This document shows positions 6,052 through 12,073 of a stretch of 12,709 bases of DNA, piece after piece; position 1 is the first letter of the stretch, and the number at the start of each line of letters is the position of its first letter. This DNA is from Gammaproteobacteria bacterium UBA6173 (GTDB lineage Bacteria; Pseudomonadota; Gammaproteobacteria; Pseudomonadales; Pseudohongiellaceae), in assembly GCA_002422225.1 (NCBI GenBank), contig DITX01000025.1, positions 8,742 through 21,450 on the forward strand. Direction: 5' to 3'. The position numbers and the translations under genes are program-made. The notes under the pieces are model-generated. The model did not search any database and was not told where the DNA came from. It saw only the letters and a list, made by a program, of their open reading frames with translations.

Positions 6052-7071
6052 ATGCCCAAACGATTACTGATTATCTACACAGGCGGCACCATTGGCATGA
6101 AGCAGACTGCCCATGGGCTGGCGCCGGCGCCCGACCTGGCTGCCGAGATAACACAGCTGATTGAAATGGGACCTTCTTTTCAGAAGAATCCACCGGTGCT
6201 GCAAACCCTCAGTTATGAGCCATTGATTGATAGTTCAGACATGACGCCTGCCGTTTGGTTACAGATCGCCACCGATATTGAGCAGCATTATGACAACTAC
6301 GATGGTTTTGTTGTGTTGCACGGCACCGACACACTGGCCTACACCAGTTCGGCCTTGTGTTACTTCATACGCCGCCAAGGCAAACCCGTGGTGCTGACTG
6401 GTGCGCAATTGCCATTCGGATTCCCTCGCAGTGATGCGCGCAGTAATCTGATTTCGGCCATCGAAGTAGCTGCAGCCATGCCGGCATCCATGGCACAGGT
6501 TTGTGTGGTATTCGGCTCAAAGATCATGCGCGGCAACCGGGTAACCAAAGTGTCGGCCAATGCCTATGATGCCTTCGATTCACCACGCTGTCCGCCCTTG
6601 GGCAGTATTGGTATTGATATTCACTTTCAAGGTGCGCGCCGCACGCTACACGAGCAATCTGACCCGCTGCCAGCGTTGGCGCTGCCGCCAGATAACGCCG
6701 TCGTTTTGTTGCGACTTTACCCTGGGATCAGTGCTCAATTGTTACGGGCCGTCTGCGCGGGGACCGTGACCAGAGCTGTTGTCCTAGAGGCCTATGGTTC
6801 TGGGAATGCGCCCTCTCGTTGTCCAGACTTCCTCAATGAGGTGAAATCTGTGGTTGCGCGCGGCATTGTAGTGCTGGTGGTGTCACAGCCACTGGATGGT
6901 GTGGTGAGTTTTGGTCGTTATGCGGCAGGTAGCAGCCTAGCGGGAGCCGGCGCCATCAGCGGGCGTGATCTGACCACCGAAGCCGCTGTCACCAAGCTCT
7001 ACTACTTGCTGGCCAGCGGTTGTGCAAGCTCCGAAATCGCCAGCAAACTCAGGCATCATGTCTCAGCTTGA
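6052..7071 (+). CDS. ansA: Type I (cytoplasmic) L-asparaginase
   Basis: This enzyme hydrolyses L-asparagine to aspartate and ammonia. The 339-residue protein has no signal peptide and is co-linear with the cytoplasmic AnsA family. It contains YTGGTIGM (9-16, first catalytic Thr at 13), HGTDTLAYT (90-98, second Thr 92 and Asp 93), LTGAQLPF (115-122), RSD (126-128) and NRVTK (162-166, the catalytic Lys). The C-terminal domain contains AYGSGNAPS, normally the allosteric or dimer region of type I enzymes. GGAG about eight bases before the ATG is the ribosome site. It follows the Hsp20-like gene after 37 bp with no terminator, so it may also be read from the heat-shock promoter. Its 3' end faces sodB. 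Confidence 0.93.
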   Translation: MPKRLLIIYTGGTIGMKQTAHGLAPAPDLAAEITQLIEMGPSFQKNPPVLQTLSYEPLIDSSDMTPAVWLQIATDIEQHYDNYDGFVVLHGTDTLAYTSSALCYFIRRQGKPVVLTGAQLPFGFPRSDARSNLISAIEVAAAMPASMAQVCVVFGSKIMRGNRVTKVSANAYDAFDSPRCPPLGSIGIDIHFQGARRTLHEQSDPLPALALPPDNAVVLLRLYPGISAQLLRAVCAGTVTRAVVLEAYGSGNAPSRCPDFLNEVKSVVARGIVVLVVSQPLDGVVSFGRYAAGSSLAGAGAISGRDLTTEAAVTKLYYLLASGCASSEIASKLRHHVSA

Positions 7072-7114
7072 AGAATCGGAGACGGAAGGCCAAAGCCCAC
7101 CGCCTCCTGTCTGA

Positions 7115-7702
7115 TCAGGCGATATTGGCGTTCGCAAAATCCCAGTTGGCCAGATTATTCAAAAAGCTCGCCAGAAAGTCAGGGCGACGGTTCTGGTAAT
7201 CAATGTAGTACGCATGTTCCCATACATCGCATACCAGAACGGGGGTTGCGCCAGTGGTCAGTGGTGTTTCAGCATTCGGGGTTTTCACAACTTTAAGTTT
7301 GCCGCCATCCAACACCAGCCACACCCAGCCGCTGCCGAACTGACCGATACCACCGTTTACAAATTCCTTTTTGAAATTCTCGAAGCTGCCAAAGTCTTCG
7401 TCAATTTTGGCAGCGATTGCGCCAGTGGGAGCGCCACCGCCGTTAGGTTTCATGCTTTTCCAGAAAAAGTTGTGGTTGTACACCTGCGCCACGTTGTTAA
7501 ACAGTGGGCCGCCAACTTTAGCACTGGCTTTAACCAGGTCTTCGAGGTTGTCGGCGTCGATGCCTGCATCCGCCAGCAGCTCATTGCCTTTGACCACGTA
7601 TGCATTGTGGTGTTTGCCATGGTGAAAGCTGAAGGTTTCCGCTGACATGTGCGGTTCCAGTGCGTTGGCAGCATAGGGTAATTCTGGCAGTTCTAATTTC
7701 AT
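7115..7702 (-). CDS. sodB: Iron superoxide dismutase
   Basis: SodB converts superoxide to oxygen and hydrogen peroxide in the cytoplasm. At 195 residues it matches the family. The four metal ligands are His27 (FHHGKHH), His77 (YNHNFFW), Asp159 and His163 (DVWEHAYY). Gln73 in the AQVYNH segment is the outer-sphere glutamine position typical of Fe rather than Mn enzymes, and there is no signal peptide. GAGGA six bases before the ATG is a good ribosome site. The gene has its own promoter and is divergent from the coiled-coil gene. Fe-type specificity is inferred from the motif. Confidence 0.96.
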   Translation of the reverse strand: MKLELPELPYAANALEPHMSAETFSFHHGKHHNAYVVKGNELLADAGIDADNLEDLVKASAKVGGPLFNNVAQVYNHNFFWKSMKPNGGGAPTGAIAAKIDEDFGSFENFKKEFVNGGIGQFGSGWVWLVLDGGKLKVVKTPNAETPLTTGATPVLVCDVWEHAYYIDYQNRRPDFLASFLNNLANWDFANANIA

Positions 7703-7769
7703 ACAGTCCTCGAAACGTCTGATGATGGCGATCGCCGGGCTTGGCAGTCACACTCAAAATGGGCTTGTG

Positions 7770-7798
7770 AGCATAATCCACATTTCCCGGTGATTCAA
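7770..7798 (-). promoter_or_regulatory. sigma-70 promoter of sodB
   Basis: On the minus strand TTGAAT (7798-7793) and TATGCT (7775-7770) are separated by 17 bp. Transcription would begin about 60 bases before the sodB start. No clear Fur box was found. Confidence 0.65.
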
Positions 7799-7820
7799 GA
7801 TAATGGGCTGCGTTCTGCCT

Positions 7821-7850
7821 TTGCCCATAGTGATGCAAACCGTCTACAAT
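7821..7850 (+). promoter_or_regulatory. sigma-70 promoter of the coiled-coil gene
   Basis: TTGCCC (7821-7826) and TACAAT (7845-7850) are 18 bp apart and point to the gene starting at 7894. Together with the sodB promoter it makes the 188-bp gap a divergent promoter region. Confidence 0.55.
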
Positions 7851-7893
7851 AGCGGCGATTTCCAGACAAATGGCTGTGCCGAGGGTGTAAGTG

Positions 7894-8685
7894 ATGCGCG
7901 ATAACGACGATTTTGACAATATCCCCTCTATGGTTCCATCCCGGGACGATGTGGTGTCTCGCCAACAAGCGCGTCAACAGCCTGATTTGGTCAAGCCCGT
8001 CAGTTATGCTGAGTTGGTCAAAGTCAGTACCTGGCCGGTGCGTATCATGATTGCCCTGTTAACCATCGGGCTGGGTGGCGCTGCCTATTACGGATATGAG
8101 CTGCATACTCAAACCCTGCAACAATTGGAGCAGTCCAATCGCCGTATTACTGATCTGGAGGGCCGCTTGGCGCTGGTGGGCGATTCTGCAGAAGAGACTA
8201 TGGGCAATATTATTGAGCGTGTTGACTTCAACTTCTCTGAAATCGACAAGCTGTGGGCGGCTCGCAATGCCACCAACCGTGACGTGACAGATCTTACTGG
8301 ACGAGTTGCTGTCGTTGAGAATCGCTCACAGGAAAACCTGACCGCGGTTGAGGAGACCAATGTCCGCCTGGTACAGACCACCAATTTTGTTGAGGACACG
8401 CGTCGCGATGTGGCCACCTTACGCACCTCATCTGAGCAACTGAGCACACAGCTCACCACGCTGAACACGCAGATGCAGAGTTTACGTGGTGTTGCGCAGG
8501 ATCTGGTCAACCTGCGCGCCGAGATCAGCACAGCGGAATCGAGCTCTGGTGGTTTGAGCGATCGGCTGATTCGTGTTGAGGAAGCGGTAGAGGCGATTGA
8601 TACCTTCCGCATGCAGATGAATCAGACCGTGTTCCGATTACAGCAGCAGATTGAAGCGGTTGGAAATAGTAATAACAGCAACTGA
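7894..8685 (+). CDS. Single-pass inner-membrane coiled-coil protein, function unknown
   Basis: I do not recognise a named family. The roughly 263-residue protein has a polar, acidic cytoplasmic N-terminus (1-47), one membrane helix (about 48-67, WPVRIMIALLTIGLGGAAYY) and a long periplasmic part made almost wholly of heptad-like helix: repeated leucine, isoleucine and valine spacing with RITDLEGRLALV, DLTGRVAVVENR and similar segments from about 75 to 258. It ends in a polar Asn/Ser tail. The ATG at 7894 has GAGGG eight bases upstream; a GTG three bases earlier is also possible. Such proteins often act as structural or partner-binding rods at the membrane. It lies alone between the sodB divergent region and the tRNA, whose promoter overlaps its stop codon. 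Confidence 0.75.
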   Translation: MRDNDDFDNIPSMVPSRDDVVSRQQARQQPDLVKPVSYAELVKVSTWPVRIMIALLTIGLGGAAYYGYELHTQTLQQLEQSNRRITDLEGRLALVGDSAEETMGNIIERVDFNFSEIDKLWAARNATNRDVTDLTGRVAVVENRSQENLTAVEETNVRLVQTTNFVEDTRRDVATLRTSSEQLSTQLTTLNTQMQSLRGVAQDLVNLRAEISTAESSSGGLSDRLIRVEEAVEAIDTFRMQMNQTVFRLQQQIEAVGNSNNSN

Positions 8686-8711
8686 CAGATCGCCGCGCAT
8701 GTGGCTATAAT
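8682..8711 (+). promoter_or_regulatory. Promoter of tRNA-Leu
   Basis: CTGACA (8682-8687) and a consensus TATAAT (8706-8711) are 18 bp apart, followed by a GC-rich discriminator (GCGCGG) usual for stable-RNA promoters. The -35 box overlaps the stop codon of the coiled-coil gene. Confidence 0.75.
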
Positions 8712-8718
8712 GCGCGGC
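8692..8718. repeat. 9-bp perfect inverted repeat around the tRNA -10 box
   Basis: GCCGCGCAT (8692-8700) is inverted at 8710-8718 with nine bases between, so the -10 box lies in the loop and right arm. As RNA it is a stable hairpin just after the coiled-coil gene stop, but no T-tract follows. It may help end that gene's transcript, or be an accident of the GC-rich discriminator. Confidence 0.45.
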
Positions 8719-8764
8719 CTCGATAACAACCCTCCGGACGACCCCCGTTCGGAGCGGCCAGCAA

Positions 8765-8849
8765 GCGGACGTGGTGGAATTGGTAGACACACTGGATTTA
8801 GGTTCCAGCGCCGCAAGGTGTGAGAGTTCGAGTCTCTCCGTCCGCACCA
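8765..8849 (+). tRNA. tRNA-Leu (UAG anticodon)
   Basis: The 85-base gene has a complete cloverleaf. The acceptor stem GCGGACG pairs with CGTCCGC. The D region contains TGGTAGACAC, and the anticodon stem CTGGA/TCCAG encloses loop TTTAGGT with anticodon TAG at 8799-8801. A class II variable arm follows, then a T loop GTTCGAGTC and a genome-encoded CCA. It decodes CUA and, with wobble, other CUN leucine codons. The 3' half also serves as the attachment site of the element to its right, and the integrase gene ends antisense inside it. Confidence 0.97.
8815..8849. mobile_element. Probable attL at the tRNA-Leu 3' end
   Basis: A tyrosine recombinase gene points at and ends within the tRNA 3' half, the standard layout for elements that use a tRNA as attB. 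Integration left the tRNA whole. The exact core is unknown; the T arm and acceptor end are the usual extent. I searched to base 12709 for a repeat of this segment and found none, so attR lies beyond the window. Confidence 0.6.
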
Positions 8850-8893
8850 TTAAATCTTTTTGAAAACAACGGCTTGCGGTTTTTGCCGCCTAG

Positions 8894-8913
8894 TTTGGGC
8901 AGTTTTTGGGCAG
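8894..8913. repeat. Tandem 9-bp repeat, candidate integrase arm-type sites
   Basis: TTTGGGCAG occurs at 8894-8902 and 8905-8913, an 11-bp period that places both on the same DNA face. They are 45-64 bp inside the attL edge, where arm-type integrase sites are expected. The repeat lies within the integrase coding sequence, so its conservation would have to be tested. Confidence 0.4.
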
Positions 8914-10194
8914 TAATACGTGGCCTTTCACCTGTAGTACTTTCTCTTTCCATCTTGCGCTGTTTTTCCAACATACTGCTGATGACGCTGCCAATGTCTG
9001 GTTTGTCCTCAGAAATCAGTTTGGCATAGTGACGCTTTAGCATCTCTACACTGGTACCCATCATGGGCGCCACCCACTCCAGCGGAATCAGGTTGGTCAG
9101 TAGCCAGCTGGCAAAGGTATGCCGGAGCTGGTTTGGTCCCCGGTAACGTACCCCGGCCTTTTTTAGAAGTCGCTTATAGATCTTGCGAAATACGTCTGCG
9201 TTGCTCCAGGGTTCACCTGTACTGGAGTTGCGGAAGATCAAGGTCAGCTGCTCCGTTTTGAAATCGCGGTTGTTGCGTTGCAGCACCTGTATCGGTTCCG
9301 GGCGGCTGGCTGCAGTCATCTCCAGTTGGCGCTGCAGCCATACAATAGCTGGTGGCAGCAATGAAAACTCACGGATGCTCTCGCGCGTTTTCGGTGCTTT
9401 ATAGATGCCATTCACCAGACCACGCCTTATGTGCACCGTCCAAGTGCTGGTGTCGATATCTTCCCAGGCGAGTGCGAGCACTTCTGACAACCTGAGACCG
9501 GCGCGGGCGTTAAATCCAATCAGGTTCAACTCCTGCTGTCGGCTAGTGGGGGTGGCTAGGATTCGTTCCAGTTCAGTCTGAGTCAGCGGATCGGCCTCCT
9601 GGTCGTCGGGTTTCTCCAGGTTGCTGATCAGGTCCAATGGATTTGTGATGACAATTTGATCGCCAGTGGCGTCCCTGAAAATACCGCGAAGTACTATAAA
9701 TAGTGTGTTGATGGTCTTCGCGGCGAGACCGGCTTCGTGCAGTTCAACCAGTTGCCAGCGCTCAATCTCCGTCTTTTAAATGTCGCGAATTTGTCTATGA
9801 CCCCATTTAGGTTCCAAATGTTTATACGATTTATCGCGATAGCTTTGGTATGTGGATGGGGCTCGGCGTTGTTTGATTCGCTCCAGGTAGCGCTCAAGGC
9901 CTTCAGCGACTGTTCTGTTGGCGGCGGAACCACCGCTAAGTGCCTGAACGTTTTTTGAGTTAGGGAAGTGCTTAGCATAGTCGAAAACGCCATCGTCGAT
10001 CTCTAGTCTGATGACTGCGATTTTTTTCTCGGCGTACGCGATTGTCGTTTTTGATACGGGTTTGCCGCGCAGCGTTTCGCGGCAGGTTTTTCCGCGGTAT
10101 TGAGACGAGAGACGGACGGAATTACCGTGGATGCTAACCCCTTTGGGTAGCGATTGTAAAAATTTCTGACTTTTATCCATGAGTTCACCAATTC

Positions 10195-10395
10195 CTACTT
10201 ACCGCCAACCCAGTGCTGAAAATTTTCAAAATGAATCAGAATGTTGCCGTCAGGCGCTTTGCGCCACAGGATGCCCTCTTCCCAGTCGCCGCGGCGCCGT
10301 TTGCAATGGATCGCGTTAACGGTATACCCGGTCAACGCCGCGAATTTGCGGATTTTCACCCATCCTAGACCCGGCATTTTTTCTGTCTGACCCAC
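10195..10395 (-). CDS. xis: Excisionase-like DNA-binding protein
   Basis: This small basic protein of 66 residues resembles the excisionase family that accompanies arm-binding-domain integrases: GWVKIRKFAALTGYT (11-25) fits a winged-helix start, then RRRGDWEEGILWRKAPDG (33-50) and a short ending. Excisionases bend attachment-site DNA and steer the integrase toward excision. The chosen start is GTG at 10395, with GGGGGA about six bases upstream; ATG at residue 7 is an alternative with no good ribosome site. It precedes int by 14 bp on the same strand, the usual xis-int order. Because int is broken, this gene may be active only as a regulator or may be heading to loss. Confidence 0.75.
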   Translation of the reverse strand: MGQTEKMPGLGWVKIRKFAALTGYTVNAIHCKRRRGDWEEGILWRKAPDGNILIHFENFQHWVGGK

Positions 10396-10426
10396 GATAT
10401 GTCCCCCTGTGTCATGGTCGATATGT
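10395..10426. repeat. Direct repeats upstream of xis
   Basis: CGATATGT occurs at 10395-10402 and 10419-10426, 24 bp apart, the first touching the xis start codon. Such repeats are candidate excisionase or regulator sites. Short enough that chance cannot be excluded. Confidence 0.3.
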
Positions 10427-10440
10427 GGTCAGATTAGCAG

Positions 10441-10454
10441 GGTTCGTACCAACC
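10441..10454. promoter_or_regulatory. Near-perfect 14-bp palindrome upstream of xis
   Basis: GGTTCGTACCAACC matches its own reverse complement except at one symmetric pair of positions. It lies 46 bp upstream of the xis start, in the likely promoter of xis-int, and could be an operator. Confidence 0.3.
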
Positions 10455-10504
10455 AATTCCGCAACGAGCGCCCGTTGAGGGCACCATTTGCAGAAACTTT
10501 AATT

Positions 10505-10810
10505 CTATGTCGTGATTATTAGCAGTTGCATGGATGCCGCCACACCAGATGCAACTGCCGCCAGACTGATCAGCGCGCGCCTCGCCAATTGCCTTGACTC
10601 TCGCCAAAGCTCGACCAGTCGTGGTAACCCGGCAGCGATTGCTAGGAAAACGAGTACGCTAACATCTATATGTTCAGCTGTGGCTATGTGGGACGTGATT
10701 GCCACCAACGCGGGCGTTAATAGGTTTAGATCCAATAATTCGAGTCGTCCAGTGATCCATGAATTGAATTCAAACCAGATTTTTCTAGTTCGTGAATTTT
10801 GAACGTCCAT
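10505..10810 (-). CDS. Small multi-pass membrane protein, unknown
   Basis: I do not recognise this 101-residue protein. The first 30 residues are mixed and charged (DVQNSRTRKIW...). Hydrophobic segments follow at about 30-43, 48-66 and 79-98, separated by the charged stretch VELWRESRQLARR (66-78), giving two or three membrane passes and almost no soluble domain. The start at 10810 is preferred over an upstream in-frame ATG because it has a clear AGGAG about eight bases before it. It lies between xis and the divergent WYL regulator, with an AT-rich leader. Position suggests cargo of the element, perhaps part of the defence module, but nothing in its sequence proves this. Confidence 0.6.
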   Translation of the reverse strand: MDVQNSRTRKIWFEFNSWITGRLELLDLNLLTPALVAITSHIATAEHIDVSVLVFLAIAAGLPRLVELWRESRQLARRALISLAAVASGVAASMQLLIITT

Positions 10811-10849
10811 GTCTAATTCTCCTGTTAGTCCGAGATGGTTTGAGAGGAA

Positions 10850-10930
10850 TGGGTTTGTTAATGAATTTATTAAAATCAAAAAGATTATAATATAACAATT
10901 AAAAAGATGTATATTTGAAATAAAAAAGGA
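10850..10930. other. AT-rich divergent promoter region
   Basis: About 80 bases made mostly of A and T, with several TATAAT-like boxes on both strands, separate the small membrane protein gene from the regulator. AT-rich islands of this kind are typical H-NS-type silencer targets in acquired DNA. No single minus-strand promoter can be chosen with confidence. Confidence 0.4.
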
Positions 10931-10964
10931 GAGATTGGCGCATCTCTTTGCGTGTGGCTATACT
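10930..10964 (+). promoter_or_regulatory. Promoter and possible operator of the WYL regulator
   Basis: TTGGCG (10935-10940) and TATACT (10959-10964), 18 bp apart, form a good sigma-70 promoter 35 bases before the regulator start. The inverted repeat AGAGAT-N6-ATCTCT (10930-10947) covers the -35 box. BrxR/CapW-type regulators repress their own promoters through inverted repeats, so this is a reasonable autoregulatory operator, unproven. Confidence 0.55.
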
Positions 10965-10998
10965 GCCCCCCGCAAAACCAGCTTCTGACGAGGAATAG

Positions 10999-11919
10999 AT
11001 GAGCGCTCAAAACCTGTCTCCCAAATTGACTGATCTTAGTCAGGCGCAGTGCGACCGTTTGTCGTACATTGAACTGCGGCTTCGATTCATGGGTGACATC
11101 CGCAGAGCTGACCTGGTTCGTAGGTTTGGCATTCAGTCTGCTGCGGCCACGCGCGACTTTGCTCTCTACAGATCTCTGGCTCCAGAAAACATCGACTACG
11201 ATGCCAAGGCTAAAATTTATATCCTGGGTCAGCAGTTTCAGCCCTTATTTACCTATCCCATCGCGCGTGTTCTGGTTTGGCTAGCGCACGGGTTTGGTGA
11301 TGGTGCAGCCACCGTCGCGGAAAGGGATATTTCAGACGCCGTTCCGGATCGGTTGTCGCTGCCATTGCCCGATGTGCTGGCAGCGGTTACACGAGCGATT
11401 CATCAACGCTGTCCGCTGACAGTCAATTATCATTCTCAAAGCAGTGGTTCGACGCAACGACAAATTGTCCCGTTTGCCCTGATAGATACCGGGTTGCACT
11501 GGCATGTGAGGGCATTCGACCGGCTGTCGCAAACTTTTCAGGAGTTTGTCATCACACGTATCCTGAATCCTGTCGTTGAGACGGGCCTGGCAGTTGAGAA
11601 ACACGAGTCCAGCGATCAGGATTTTCAGTGGACCCGGATTGTAGAACTGGAATTGGTCCCGCATCCGGATCAGCCACATCCCGAGATTACTGAGCTGGAT
11701 TATGGGATGGTCAATGGCAGCATCAGGCTGCGGATAAGGGCAGCGTTGGCAGGTTATGTACTACGGAAATGGTGCGTGGATTGCTCGCCAGATCACCGGT
11801 TACCATGGCAAGACTACCCGCTATGGTTAAAGGATCCATTAACGCTATATGGCGTGGAAGCGGCGGTGTTGGCGCCTGGCTATGAACATCCTGGAGTAGG
11901 TCGTGGCGCTAGGGGATAG
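10999..11919 (+). CDS. BrxR/CapW-type WYL-domain transcriptional regulator
   Basis: The 306-residue protein has the three-part plan of BrxR and CapW repressors. First is an N-terminal winged helix-turn-helix (about 17-75) with YIELRLRFMGDIRRADLVRR and the ATRDFALYRSLAPENI segment. Second is a WYL domain (about 135-190), in which the namesake triplet is WHV (168-170) in HWHVRAFD. Third is a C-terminal WCX dimerisation domain (about 215-293). Members repress BREX, CBASS and other phage-defence operons, and CapW is released during DNA damage. The start is ATG 10999 with AGGA at 10991-10994. It is co-directional with the helicase gene 154 bp downstream and divergent from a small membrane protein. 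Family is clear; which system it controls is inferred from its neighbour. Confidence 0.85.
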   Translation: MSAQNLSPKLTDLSQAQCDRLSYIELRLRFMGDIRRADLVRRFGIQSAAATRDFALYRSLAPENIDYDAKAKIYILGQQFQPLFTYPIARVLVWLAHGFGDGAATVAERDISDAVPDRLSLPLPDVLAAVTRAIHQRCPLTVNYHSQSSGSTQRQIVPFALIDTGLHWHVRAFDRLSQTFQEFVITRILNPVVETGLAVEKHESSDQDFQWTRIVELELVPHPDQPHPEITELDYGMVNGSIRLRIRAALAGYVLRKWCVDCSPDHRLPWQDYPLWLKDPLTLYGVEAAVLAPGYEHPGVGRGARG

Positions 11920-11974
11920 GTGTCGTAAACAGTATTGGTTCCATCGACTCTTAGCTCTTCTACACTGTGCGGCG

Positions 11975-12020
11975 CTAAGCACTTAGGGTAGTATCCTAAT
12001 TAAATACAAGGATAGGGTAG
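11975..12020. promoter_or_regulatory. Repeat cluster before the helicase gene, candidate operator
   Basis: Three motifs overlap in 46 bases: CTAAG-CA-CTTAG (11975-11986); an 8-bp direct repeat TAGGGTAG (11984-11991 and 12013-12020); and TATCCT-N11-AGGATA inverted (11992-11997 and 12009-12014), around AT-rich TAATTAAATA. This density suits a repressor-controlled promoter. I could not fit a convincing -35/-10 pair, and the motif differs from the inverted repeat upstream of the regulator gene. Confidence 0.4.
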
Positions 12021-12022
12021 GC

Positions 12023-12073
12023 GTGAACGGAAATGAACCACAATGTCATCCGAATTGCGATGTTCTCTACTAA
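12023..12073 (+). CDS. Possible 16-codon leader ORF coupled to the helicase gene
   Basis: A GTG at 12023 opens 16 codons (VNGNEPQCHPNCDVLY) ending at TAA 12071-12073, which directly abuts the helicase ATG (TAAATG), in the same frame. AAGGA lies about 10 bases upstream, whereas the helicase ATG itself has no visible ribosome site. Translation of the leader could deliver ribosomes to the helicase by termination-reinitiation. The peptide matches nothing I know. It may be fortuitous. Confidence 0.3.
   Translation: MNGNEPQCHPNCDVLY

Larger units (their letters stand above)
8798..10180 (-). pseudogene. int: Tyrosine recombinase (integrase) with an in-frame stop
   Basis: This is a 460-codon integrase read toward tRNA-Leu. 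Codons 1-80 form an arm-binding domain (GVSIHGNSVRLSSQYRGK). Codons 85-180 form the SAM-like core-binding domain. Codons 195-400 form the catalytic domain, with Arg230 (GLRLSE), Lys264 (APKTRE), QLRHTF (Arg353), and Tyr385 in KRHYAK. The second histidine region reads MGTSVEM, a variant common in such integrases. Codon 135 is TAA (9778-9776), cutting the protein in the core-binding domain; the sequence before (GHRQIRDI) and after (KTEIERWQLVEL) is in the same frame and plainly continuous. The last 17 residues, including GADGETRTLTP, are encoded antisense by the tRNA. A TTG at 9637 could start a catalytic-only piece, but without arm or core domains it should not integrate DNA. It lies 14 bp after the excisionase-like gene. 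Confidence 0.85.

Noticed and set aside
9638..9775. Frameshift in the integrase
   Set aside because: The two halves are in the same frame; only one TAA codon separates them.
10468..10484. Hairpin GCGCCC-GTTGA-GGGCAC as terminator of the small membrane protein gene
   Set aside because: The stem is only six pairs and no T-tract follows on either strand.
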